A stretch of 64,000 nucleotides of DNA from Smittium mucronatum. Taxonomy: Eukaryota; Kickxellomycota; Harpellomycetes; Harpellales; Legeriomycetaceae. The notes beneath the pieces are model-generated. The model did not search any database. It had not been told where the DNA came from and saw only the letters and a list, made by a program, of their open reading frames with translations. Made by a program: the position numbers and the translations under genes. Where the stretch lies: the NCBI GenBank assembly GCA_001953115.1, contig LSSL01000998.1:50453-114452 (forward strand), written 5' to 3'. Of this stretch, positions 24,296 through 33,840 are shown one piece after another (the first letter of the stretch is position 1; every line of letters starts with the position of its first letter).

Positions 24296-25400
24296 TTATA
24301 AGGCTTCAAGTACTTCTATCTTTTTATTAAAAAATTCTTTGGGTATCTCTTTTTCTCTGGCTTTTATTTTATTTTTATTCTTTCCATTTTTTTTTCTTCC
24401 AATGTGTTTTTCTTTTTTATAGTTTTTATGACGCGGCTTATATTTGATTTGAATTTTAAAACTCGCCAGAGAGTATTTTTGACAGATCAGGGCCTCTCTC
24501 AGAAAAATTTTCGGTTTTTTAGATACATTTTCTTTATTTTGAGTAAATAATTTTTTATTAATAGGTATATATTTAAAAAATGTTTTTTTAGGTTTTATTT
24601 CAGGTTCAGTTATAGTATCTAAATGTTTAAAACCAACTTTTTTCGAATTTAAATACTTTTTGCCCATGACAATATTATTTTTTTCTCTTTCTTTTTTTAC
24701 ATTTTTAAATTCTTTATCTTTTTTTTTTAATTTTTTTCTCAACAAATATTTTTTTATGTTTTTTGGATTGTTCTTTCCTGTTATTTTAAATTTTTTTTCG
24801 GCTTTAACCCTAATTTCAGGGCATTTTATTTTCCATTTGGTGGTTTTTTTACAGAATGTGCATATAATTTTAGCCCCATTCCACAGCATGGTCACTTTTA
24901 TATCTTTGACTACTATAATATAAGGTATTTCAATTTCATTTTTTATTTTAATTATTATTTTTATACTTTTTTGTGGGTACTAGTTGTGTTTAGTGTGTTT
25001 TAGGGCTAATATATCCAGTAACTGTCTTACATTTTTCAATTTTTCATATTCTTCTTTAGCAAAGCCCCAGATATTCAGTCTACTATAAGATGGTATTTTA
25101 TATATTTGTAGTCCTGGCTGTATACCGAAGTCTCCAGGAGTTTTATTTTTTTCTCATTTTATTTTATCTCTTTACATTTTACTATTTCCATACTTTCATA
25201 TTTAAATTCTATTTCTAGAATTTTTCTTCTGGCATCTATATCAAAGCATTTTTGTATTTAGTTAACTTTTTCCAGTATCTTTTCGATGAAGATTTCAATT
25301 TTAACTCTAAATTCACCTAGTATGCATTCTAGTTAGAATGGGGTACCTCGTATGCTCGTGGAGTTTTTTTTTTCAGAAATCATTTCTAATATCGATATGG
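24296..25400 (-). pseudogene. LINE ORF1 (zinc-knuckle protein, degenerate)
   Basis: Upstream of ORF2 on the same strand. From about 25370 the reading shows helical segments FRVKIEIFIEKILEKVN and ARRKILEIEFKYESM. At about 25140-25020 it gives TPGDFGIQPGLQIYKIPSY and RLNIWGFAKEEYEKLK. The 24895-24296 frame begins LWNGAKIICTFCKKTTKWKI, then KCP. This is a CCHC zinc-knuckle context (C-x2-C ... C) in which the expected His is replaced by Lys. The rest is extremely Lys-rich, as in nucleic-acid chaperone ORF1 proteins. In-frame stops lie in the N-terminal half. The G+C-richer DNA at 25433-25510 is probably LINE 5' untranslated sequence. Confidence 0.7.
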
Positions 25401-25699
25401 GCTTTTAGTTAACAAATTTGTTTGTTTTTTCCTGCCCGTAGTGACACCTAATTGTGGATTAGGGCTGGTAGCAGCAACGCTTGCCCAACTTAGGTGAGAG
25501 GCTGTTTGAAACTATTTTTATCAGTTTACGTCACTCTAGATTTGAGTGATATTTTGTTAGCTTGTCTCGGTATATTTATTCGGTAAGATTTTAAATTTCT
25601 TTTGTTGTTCAGTTTAATTTATATCATTCATACAATAAGAAAGAGAGTTTTCTACTTATTTTTTCGTTGCTTTATCTGCTATTCTTGATTTTTTTTTTT

Positions 25700-26850
25700 T
25701 TTTGACTTACATTCGTTTTAATTTTATTCTATCATGACCCTGAAATTGAGTAATAAGAAATATATCATCTTTTCAAAATAGATTGGAAAATAAAAATATA
25801 CATTTTTTCACTTTGAAGGAAGATCGAATTCTAGTTTTTCTGATTCTTTTAAATTAATATTGATCTAAATTTTTAATGTGGTAATAGTATAAATTTGGTT
25901 TTAATTACTATTTTGAATATAAATTCTTTTGATCCATGCTTTAATTTAGAAATTGTTTCATTTTCCAATTGAAGATTTTCTAAGATTATTTTTACAAAAA
26001 TGAAATTGAAGAACCTCTTGGCTCAATTTTATCAGAGTTATATATAAGTATTATTATTTTTTCTAGATGTCTGCGATTTTAAATTAAGCCAATGATAGCC
26101 TTTAATTTTTTTAAATCTATTTTTGCAAACTTAAAATTAAAATGTGGTCACTTTATCTTTTTATCTTTTATTTGTGGTTTAATTAACCGATCAAATTATT
26201 AATTATTATAAAATTTAAACTTTATTACCAAAAAAGGAGTTAATTTAGAGTAGGTAATTCTTAAGAAGAACAAATAAACTTGAACTCTTTATGTCATTTA
26301 GCACTTTTAAAGTCAGAGGTACAAAAATAATAATTTGTTTGATCAAATTAAATCATTTTTTTAGTAGCTTATTTGTATATAATTGATTTAGTTTTAAGAT
26401 ATTTAATTTGGAAAACATCAAAATTAGCCAGTAATAATTTATTTTAATTTCAGATACAGAAATACCAAAATATTTCAGAACTCGTGAGAAAAAAATAACC
26501 TGAAATTTTGGTGCATTTTGTATCTGTAAAAACAATATCTAGCCATTATTGGATATCTTTAAAAATTAAAAAGATTTAATTTTAGTTGATATCATAATAA
26601 AACAGAAGATTTTTATACTCTGAAAGAGTTTTATTAATTCATTATTATTATATTTGCCTAATTAGATACTTTTCTAAGTATTATTGTTTTAAAGCAACTA
26701 ATTATATTCTTTAATAAAATTGAAGTTATTTAAATTTAAATTCCCATATTAAGAAGTGTAATTATTAGTTAGAAAAAAAATATCAAATTTCAATATGATG
26801 ATTATTAATACTATCCCACCCTTATAAATTTATTCGACCAAGAAATTCAG
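25700..26850. other. AT-rich intergenic, no gene seen
   Basis: AT-rich sequence between the LINE 5' end and the next SINE-like copy. No coding signal or RNA gene is recognised. A 15-base T run near 25690 may be the A tail of an older minus-strand insertion. Confidence 0.6.
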
Positions 26851-26929
26851 CCTTTAACCAATTACCAGTGGATATGGAGCCACTAGAAAAACTTATAGAA
26901 GTAGAATGAAATTTATTATTTATTTTTTT

Positions 26930-27596
26930 CTTTTACTTTTACTTTTACTTTTACTTTTACTTTTACTTTTACTTTTACTTTTACTTTTACTTTTACTTTT
27001 ACTTTTACTTTTACTTTTACTTTTACTTTTACTTTTACTTTTACTTTTACTTTTACTTTTACTTTTACTTTTACTTTTACTTTTNNNNNNNNNNNNNNNN
27101 NNNNNNNNNNNNNNNNNNNNNNNNNNNNNNNNNNNNNNNNNNNNNNNNNNNNNNNNNNNNNNNNNNNNNNNNNNNNNNNNNNNNNNNNNNNNNNNNNNNN
27201 NNNNNNNNNNNNNNNNNNNNNNNNNNNNNNNNNNNNNNNNNNNNNNNNNNNNNNNNNNNNNNNNNNNNNNNNNNNNNNNNNNNNNNNNNNNNNNNNNNNN
27301 NNNNNNNNNNNNNNNNNNNNNNNNNNNNNNNNNNNNNNNNNNNNNNNNNNNNNNNNNNNNNNNNNNNNNNNNNNNNNNNNNNNNNNNNNNNNNNNNNNNN
27401 NNNNNNNNNNNNNNNNNNNNNNNNNNNNNNNNNNNNNNNNNNNNNNCTTTTACTTTTACTTTTACTTTTACTTTTACTTTTACTTTTACTTTTACTTTTA
27501 CTTTTACTTTTACTTTTACTTTTACTTTTACTTTTACTTTTACTTTTACTTTTACTTTTACTTTTACTTTTACTTTTACTTTTACTTTTACTTTTA
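26930..27596 (+). repeat. (CTTTTA)n hexanucleotide array
   Basis: Near-perfect CTTTTA repeats occupy 26930-27084 and 27447-27596, about 50 visible units, with a run of Ns between. The array reads open in all frames because it has no stop on the plus strand, but it encodes only Leu-Leu or Phe-Thr repeats and is not a gene. The true length is unknown because the gap lies inside it. Confidence 0.95.
27085..27446. other. Assembly gap (362 N)
   Basis: A run of Ns flanked on both sides by the same hexamer array, so the missing bases are probably more CTTTTA units. The N count is likely an estimate. Confidence 0.98.
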
Positions 27597-27650
27597 TTTT
27601 AATTTTTTCTAGTAATTGAATATTATAAATAAATTCCCATAAAAATAAAG

Positions 27651-28539
27651 ACTAGAAAATTTAGAAATCTTGAGGTCATTGATTTTAGAATATGCGATTA
27701 TATTTTGATTTTATATTAAATGATATCATTTTTAAAAAAAACGAGATTTAGAAGTTATTTAGATGCTAGTCTTTTTTTTAATTTGATGCTTTTATCATTA
27801 TATATATACAATATTTATAAAATTTCTACTAGATTGTATTCAATTAGGATTTATTCCAAAATTTAAATTATGAAGATTGAACTAATTAGTATAGATTTTC
27901 GAAAGTATTTATTTTTCCGCAAAAATAAACTATAAAATATGGGTTATTGAATATTTTTTTTATAAATTGATTTATTTAATAGAAATCAGAAAGAGAATTA
28001 AAACTATAACGAATACTTTTAAAACAATCTATTTTGGGGACTATTTATACTCTCTTTTGTATTAATTTTAATACTAAATCTTCCACTTTTTATATCCCGA
28101 TAGTGCTTTACTGTTTTAATAGCTGTTTAAGTATTTCCTATGTTTTGATAAAATAAATATGCACATTTACATAAGATAACATTTTTAGGAATAAAAATTT
28201 ATTTCAATGGCATGTATAATTTAACAGAATGCACGTATTACTTGTCCTGTATGATCCTCACAAATAAAAATAGATTTATATGTACCCAATATTAGATAAA
28301 TATGTGAAACCAATAAGATATAATAATTTTATGTGTAAACCGTATGCATAATGAGATTTAATTTTCATTGGCAGAGTTTGCTATGTTTCCTGCTGCAGAT
28401 ATTTCATACTAATAAACCACTCTTAAATAAAATTTTCTTACCCAAAAATACTAAATATGTAAAAAATGACAGTAAAAAATAACGAATAAACTTTAAATAG
28501 TAAACTGTATTGTTTATATCGTACTATACCAAATCTGAG
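27651..28539. other. AT-rich intergenic, no gene seen
   Basis: No coding frame or RNA gene is recognised between the SINE-like copy and the tRNA-His pseudogene. Confidence 0.6.
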
Positions 28540-28610
28540 GCCGCTGTAGTATAGTGACAGTACATCACGTAGTAGACGTGATGACCCTGGTTTGATTCCA
28601 GGTGTATTAA
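28540..28610 (+). pseudogene. tRNA-His pseudogene
   Basis: The sequence closely follows a fungal tRNA-His: 5' acceptor GCCGCTG, A-box TAGTATAGTGAC, a perfect anticodon stem ATCACG/CGTGAT, and the T-arm CCTGG TTTGATT CCAGG with a good B-box. Three faults mark it as dead. The 3' acceptor strand (TGTATTA) does not pair with the 5' strand. The anticodon loop reads TAGTAGA, so position 33 is A instead of the invariant U. The anticodon would be GTA rather than GTG. The internal Pol III promoter boxes are nearly intact, so transcription is still possible. Confidence 0.7.
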
Positions 28611-28687
28611 TATCTGTATAGGGGTCATATATTACGCATGGAAATAATAAAATGGATAAAAAACATATTTAGTGGTTTATTGGCTTT

Positions 28688-28755
28688 TAGTCTAACGGCT
28701 AGGCTTTGGCGTACACTAATACTGACCAATTACTTTAGGTGTTCAATCTCTATTG
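28688..28755 (+). pseudogene. tRNA-Glu-like relic
   Basis: Begins TAGTCTAACGGCTAGG, a perfect A-box (TRGYNNANNGG) and D-arm as in tRNA-Glu. A B-box-like TGTTCAATCTC follows about 50 bases downstream (28740-28750). Acceptor strands do not pair and no anticodon stem is clear. It lies 77 bp after the tRNA-His pseudogene, so the two may be remains of a former tRNA cluster or of tRNA-derived retroposons. Confidence 0.35.
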
Positions 28756-28759
28756 GACT

Positions 28760-30140
28760 AAGTTTTTATGGATATTTAATTTTTGTTTGTATCAAATTTA
28801 TATTTGCCAAATAGTTAATTAGAGATATGATTGGTTATCGTTTAATTTCTATTGGCTGAAGAAATTGAGATAAAAGCAAAACAAAAAAACAAAATTTTGA
28901 ACATATAAATCGGGTTCTAATCCTAGTAAATATTCAAATACAGGCCTCTTTCTTATTATTTCAACTACTAAACTTCTATTATAACTAGTTTATGATCACT
29001 TTTTATTATCGCTTTTTAATAAAACCTCTGATATGCTAAATCCTATCTTTTTTTATTCTCACTGGGAGGGTCTAACAAACCCATTGAATCCTCTTTTTCT
29101 ACGCATGATGAGTGTCGAGGCCCCACTCCGGGCGACACAGAAAACGGCAATTAAAGTAAATTTTATTTGCCCCATGATTGTAGAGCTTATAAGTGTAATG
29201 GTGGTGAGAGTGCGATTTAACTATTATTCAATTTTCTAAAAAAAAATTTTATTTATTTATTTATAATTTATTATTAACTTTAAATAAAATTCAATGAAAA
29301 AAATATGAGTACTAAATATATTTAAAAGTGAAAAGGAAATTTTAAATTAATTTTTACCAACTAAGAAATTTTTAAAATTTATATCTCTACAAACTAATTT
29401 ACGGACCTTTTTTTATTTTTGCTGGGGGAAATGATTTACCTTAAAACCAATAAAAATATGAGTTATATAAACTTGGCAATAATTTTTATTTAAAAATAGC
29501 TTTTATCTCTTTAAAAAACCTATCATTTCACTAGTATTGTTTTTTTTTGAAATACCTCATTTTTTTAAAAAAAAAAAAAAAAAAAGTTGTATTATTCTTA
29601 TAAAAACTATAAAACAGCATAAAAATTTTACTTATACTGAAATCCTATCAATATTTTTGAATTTATATTCTATTAGACCGCATTCTTGATACATAAGAAT
29701 CAAACTATAATAAAACTTGACTAAAAATATGGAATAAATTTTAAAACCAAAAACGAATCAAAACTTCATATATTAATTGGTATACAAAAGCGCATTTAGG
29801 TAATAGAAATATAAATAGTTTTAGTTTTATCTATACCTTTTCAACATTAGAAAACAGAAAAAATACATTTGAAACATTAAAATTTTATGCTAAAGAATCA
29901 GTTAAAATTTGTGACATTGTTTCATTTTTTGGATCCTATAATTTAATATTTGGATTTTTAAAAAATAAAATAGTGCCATTTAAGAAATGGGCTTTCATAT
30001 TTTATAAAAATAAGCATTTTCTTAATTATACACTTTTTTTACAAGAATCCAATTTTCTCTTATTAATGGTTATTTATTTTTATATTTTTGAAAGCCGATT
30101 CTCTATACCAGATATACAGTAATAAATCCTCGTTTCGAAA
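28760..30140. other. Intergenic, no gene seen
   Basis: Mostly AT-rich. A G+C-richer patch at about 29090-29215 (containing GAGGCCCCACTCCGGGCGAC) lies in a 68-codon open frame (29033-29239) without recognisable protein character. I could not match it to a gene or element. Confidence 0.5.
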
Positions 30141-30159
30141 CTTTTTTTTTACACAAAAA

Positions 30160-30560
30160 GATCGGACAAAGCTAAGCGGATCATCGCTTATGCATTCATC
30201 TCCCTAACCAAGAAGAGACCTTGGATTAGGTATTGCTCCCTTAATCTATTCATCTTAACTTCGCACATTGCTCACTATACTTACAACACTAATTTTTTGA
30301 TCAGCCACACAGTAGGAATAACTAGAGAGAACATTAATTGTAGGTTGGGAACGCAATTTAGTGAAAGTCACAGTAAAGATGATACAAAATCCTTGATCAT
30401 TGTTTCTCCTGCTAGATTAAACGAAATTCTAAGTCAATGCCTAGTACAGGTAATTCAGTAGAAATGTATATCTAGTATCACTATCTCTATCCTGCGCCAC
30501 CTCTCACTTAGCGAATACCCCCGGAGAAAATCCATAAGGATAAAAACTAGGCTTAAAAGA
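30160..30560. ncRNA. Candidate structured non-coding region
   Basis: About 400 bp of near-balanced composition in AT-rich DNA with no open frame on either strand. Two hairpins lie side by side: TAAGCG-GATCAT-CGCTTA (30173-30190) and CTAACCAAG-AAGAGAC-CTTGG-(A)-TTAG (about 30206-30231, one bulge). The composition and paired stems suggest a structured RNA or a decayed GC-richer element. I compared it by eye with U1, U2, U3, U5, U6, SRP and RNase P/MRP core motifs and found no convincing match. Strand is unknown. Confidence 0.25.
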
Positions 30561-31984
30561 CTCATGATTGCGCATAACCATGCACATAACACTATATAAG
30601 CTTTGAATATAAGAAAAAATAAAGTAACTAGATAAGAAAATGGACTAACAGGTAATTATCCGTGTCTAAATGGAACAAATAAATAAATTTGCTCGAAACT
30701 AAACAGACATAAGACTGTTAAAACTAATAAATATAAATATAAAATTAATTTATATTATAAATGAAAAAAAAAGCTGGCTATACTAACTATACTAACTATA
30801 CTATAAAGCTATTAAAACGATCCTCAAGTGTGCTAAGACTTTTGATCATAAAGAGGGCATATCTTCACATATAACTATAATTCTCGCTCTAGCAATTTAA
30901 TATAAATTGATTTTAGCCTTAATTTAAACATTCAACAAAATCTGGGGGTTTATCAATATATATTTTAGAAAATAATAAAAGAAGGAAGAGGAAAAAGCCA
31001 GCTTTCACATTTGTACTTAGCATCAAATTTTTTCATAAATCTTATATAAATTTTTTTTACCAGAAATGAAAATCTGATAGGAAGAGATGAAGTTTTTTTT
31101 TGTATAAAATGAGGATTGTTATCGTTAGCGGGGGAAGAAGGTTGTATAAATAATCTTTATTTGAAGCGAAAAACTCAAACCTATGAATTGACAAATTAAT
31201 GTGAAGGTACCAATAAAAAACTGAATTGATCGTGAAAATTGGCTTGAAGTTTAATAAGTAAATTTTGGGTTTTGTATGAGATTTAATGGATTTGTCTTGG
31301 ATTTGTGTAAAAGTTCTTGAACCCGTTTTAAATCGATTTAAAGAATAAATTCAAGAGATTTAAGTAGAAACAAAAGAGAGTAAGAGAAATAATTGGCCTA
31401 TATATAATCATTAAAAATAAATGGAAAAGGTTTATCTAGCTAAAAAATAGGGATCATAGAGTATTATAAATGCAAAAAGAAAAAAAATAAAAATAAAAAT
31501 CAGAAGGTAAAATTCAGATGAAAATATCATAAAAAAACATATTTATTAATGAAATCTATGGTTTCTTTTGATAAAAATTGTGTAAACCTTCATCGGGATC
31601 TGAATTATTTTTGTTGTTTTTATAACGATTTTTGGTACTGATCTTCAAATATTATTTTATATTTTGGAATAAAACGATACTTATATTGATGGATTTTGTT
31701 TGCAAATTAACTTTCTATTCCAGAAACCATAATTATATGAATTCTGTTAATTCTAGGATTAGATTAGTTCGATTTACCCAAATCTAATAATAGAAGTATG
31801 GTATAGTTTTACCTAAACTGGTTTTTTTTTACATTAAGCTACTCAAATTATAGACTCATTACTGATTTAAAAATTAACCAAGAGTTCATCGGTAGTTTGA
31901 TGCTTCACGACTATTTTTGGAAATTATTTTAGCAAAAAAAAAAAAAATTATTTTAACACCTATTCCACGAAAAAATCTTTACTA
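30561..31984. other. AT-rich intergenic, no gene seen
   Basis: No gene recognised. A small tandem of the 9-mer CTATACTAA (about 30778-30803, nearly three copies) is the only local structure noted. Confidence 0.6.
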
Positions 31985-32146
31985 TTTTTTTTTTAAAAAT
32001 TGGGAATTTATTTATAATATTTAAATACTAGAATAAAACTAAAATAAAAAATACAATAAAAGAAAAAATTAATAAATTTCATCCCACTCCCATCTGTCGC
32101 TCTAGCGGCACCGTACCCACTGGGTATTGGTTCAAGGAAAAAAAAA
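31985..32146 (-). mobile_element. Full-length SINE-like copy
   Basis: Read on the minus strand: a head CCTTGAACCAATACCCAGTG followed by GGGTACGGTGCCGCTAGAGC, a T-rich middle, then TTCTAGTATTTAAATATTATA, AAATTCCC and an A-rich tail. It is 162 bp long. It is flanked by a direct repeat that reads TAGTAAAG on the minus strand (plus-strand CTTTACTA at 32147-32154 and 31977-31984). The copy at 56503-56666 is almost the same length and matches along its whole length. In the antisense direction the head shows A-box-like TCGCTCTAGCGG and B-box-like GGTTCAAGG, so a tRNA origin is possible but its polarity is unresolved. Confidence 0.75.
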
Positions 32147-32311
32147 CTTTACTAAACCCTGGATTTGTTTATGCGCTTGATGAAATGGGGGAGGGGGGGA
32201 GGTTGGTCTCAAAATTTACTTCCAAAAATTATGATACTTGCAGCTATAAAAGTTTTATTTAGGATCCGGGTTATACACAAACATTTTTTACTATTTAATT
32301 CCATTTTTTTA

Positions 32312-32587
32312 ATGATAAAATTAAAATATCTTATAAGTGGAATTTATAACCAATTTACGCCACGCTTTAACCTATTGGCCACTTCTAGATCATTATATAC
32401 AGACCTGATTTCGCTTTCTAAAACGCGAAAAAGTTTATTTCCACAGAGATATATTATAAAAGTAGAAGATTATACTCGATTAAATGTATTTTTTGGCATA
32501 CAAGCTGCCCACAGAATACTGAAAGGTGATATCAAAGCAGTAGAAAATCAAAGTGATTTTATCAGTATCTCTATAATTGAATATTGA
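32312..32587 (+). CDS. Hypothetical small protein, possibly mitochondrial
   Basis: I do not recognise the family. From the Met at 32312 the frame encodes 91 residues. The first about 30 residues (MIKLKYLISGIYNQFTPRFN...) are basic and free of acidic residues, as in a mitochondrial presequence. The second half has normal soluble-protein composition (RYIIKVEDYTRLNVFFGIQ, then AAHRILKGDIKAVENQ). The frame is open upstream to 32165, but that part crosses a G-run and SINE-flanking sequence and looks non-coding. It lies at the edge of the gene island, 1.25 kb upstream of the Rieske gene on the same strand. It could be the last exon of a longer gene or a chance frame. Confidence 0.3.
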   Translation: MIKLKYLISGIYNQFTPRFNLLATSRSLYTDLISLSKTRKSLFPQRYIIKVEDYTRLNVFFGIQAAHRILKGDIKAVENQSDFISISIIEY

Positions 32588-33181
32588 TATATAGTAGTAA
32601 GCCTGAATTTATCAAAAATTCATGTTTTGGAATTAAATCTGAGCTTAGTCTATGTATCACAAGTATCTAGCATTTCGAATTAAGTTAGCGTAAATATAGA
32701 AAATAGAAAATTGGTGTGAGCTTGCCCCTAAAGAACTAAAAAAAAAGTAAAGCGGATTCTATGGGCATGATATAATCATGTATTTTGATAGTTTTTACTG
32801 ATATCTTGATAGAGTGTGGAAACTAATATTACAAGTGCTTTGTGGATAATGTAATGTTAATCGGTGTAAAGATTTAAATTTTGATGCGTTTGAAATTAGC
32901 CACAAACATAACACTAAGACTCTTCAACTCTTCCATTTTCAGGATGTGCTATTTATTCCGATATGCTAGAGTTTACATAAAATCATTTGTCAATTCTAAA
33001 AACACACCCAATAGAATGATAATTTATAAAATCAAGATAAACATTGGACATAAATTGATGGTATAAGATACTCTGCCAACTGTAAAGAGATGCTCTCTAT
33101 CCAAGGGATTAGAGCCTGACTTTTAGCACTAATCGTAGCTTACAACATTGATTTATTTGAGCAAACAATAAATGTAATATT

Positions 33182-33395
33182 ATTGGCCAGATTAGATTAG
33201 ATCAATGTTGAAGATAAGTTTGAGAAAGAACGATTTGGTTGTCAAAATAATCATGCGGTTATATAGTTGGGCTATTATTTGATCAAAACCAATAGATGCT
33301 ATTTTGGTAATCATCAGTATTACGAATGGGGCTTTTTCGATAAGGACTGATTAGGCCAATTATTGGTATGAACTGAGAGGCAGATTTTGGCCAAT
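33182..33395 (+). promoter_or_regulatory. CCAAT-box cluster upstream of the Rieske gene
   Basis: Five CCAAT pentamers in about 210 bp: ATTGG at 33182 and 33362, CCAAT at 33289, 33356 and 33391; several sit in a GGCCAAT context. In fungi the Hap2/3/5 complex binds CCAAT and activates respiratory-chain genes. The cluster is 450-660 bp before the Rieske start codon. The motif is short and also occurs near other genes here (for example 35114, 35229 and 35262), so specificity to respiration is unproven. Confidence 0.4.
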
Positions 33396-33840
33396 AGAAT
33401 AAACACAACTAAGGTTAAAAATTTTATAGTCGCATAAAGACAAACTGTAGTGTAAAGACTCCTTTATCCAAATCAGTTTCGAACGATTTGCTCATTAGAA
33501 TAAAAAATTCAGGGAAAAGGTTAGTAATATATTCGAGTGTCCTGTATTTCCCTTATTTTGTTTAGATTTCGTTCCGTTCATCATTTCTTTCCCAGAAAAA
33601 TTGCTTGATCCTTTGGCTAATAATTAGAGGGCTCTAATTGCATTTGTTTTTTGCTGTTCCTTCGTAGATTTTTTTCATTTTATTTACTCATATTTTTGAT
33701 TTCGCTTTCGCTAGATCCTCAATAATAACCAAGCCAGTAGAAGAGGTTAGATTTCCTGCTCATTTTCAAGTATCTTGGTTGAAATAGAAAAACCTCAAAA
33801 TTATTTATTATCAATTGTTTAAAATATTTTTCTTCCTAGA

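Larger units (their letters stand above)
15690..25680 (-). mobile_element. Decayed LINE retrotransposon, split by a DIRS element
   Basis: A non-LTR retrotransposon on the minus strand. It has ORF1 with a zinc-knuckle-like motif (about 25.4-24.3 kb), then ORF2 with an APE-type endonuclease (about 24.04-23.4 kb) and a reverse transcriptase (about 23.1-15.88 kb). The protein reading is interrupted by the DIRS element at 17251-21652 and resumes on the other side. Without the insert the element is about 5.6 kb, a usual LINE length. A T-rich run at 15684-15719 on the plus strand corresponds to the 3' A tail. The outer ends are approximate; TCAAGAA beyond the tail and near 25690 is a weak target-site-duplication candidate. 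Many stops and frameshifts show it is inactive. Order and motifs fit the L1/Tad-like group; the exact clade needs a tree. Confidence 0.85.
26851..27650 (+). mobile_element. SINE-like copy carrying an internal hexamer expansion
   Basis: The head at 26851-26930 (CCTTTAACCAATTACCAGTGG, GAGCCACTAGA, AGAATGAAATTTATTATTTA) matches the heads of the copies at 32146-31985 and 56503 onward. The tail at 27600-27650 (TTTTTTCTAGTAATTGAATA, TTATAAATAAATTCCCATAA) matches their 3' halves. Between head and tail, where the other copies have about 20 bases of T-rich sequence, lies the (CTTTTA)n array with an assembly gap. A possible duplication (AGAAATTCAG at 26841 and AGAAAATTTAG after the tail) is imperfect. 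The whole array therefore appears to be an expansion within one retroposon. Confidence 0.7.

Noticed and set aside
26906..27619. 237-codon open frame through the hexamer array
   Set aside because: It is a stop-free translation of CTTTTA repeats and Ns (Leu-Leu, then Phe-Thr), not a protein gene.
30160..30560. snRNA, SRP RNA or RNase P/MRP gene
   Set aside because: Fragments such as GAAAGTC and ACAGTAA are adjacent rather than spaced as in RNase P/MRP, and no other family core was found.
30778..30803. Repeated TACTAAC as a branch-point cluster
   Set aside because: It is a short 9-bp tandem repeat without flanking exons; resemblance to the yeast branch point is coincidental.
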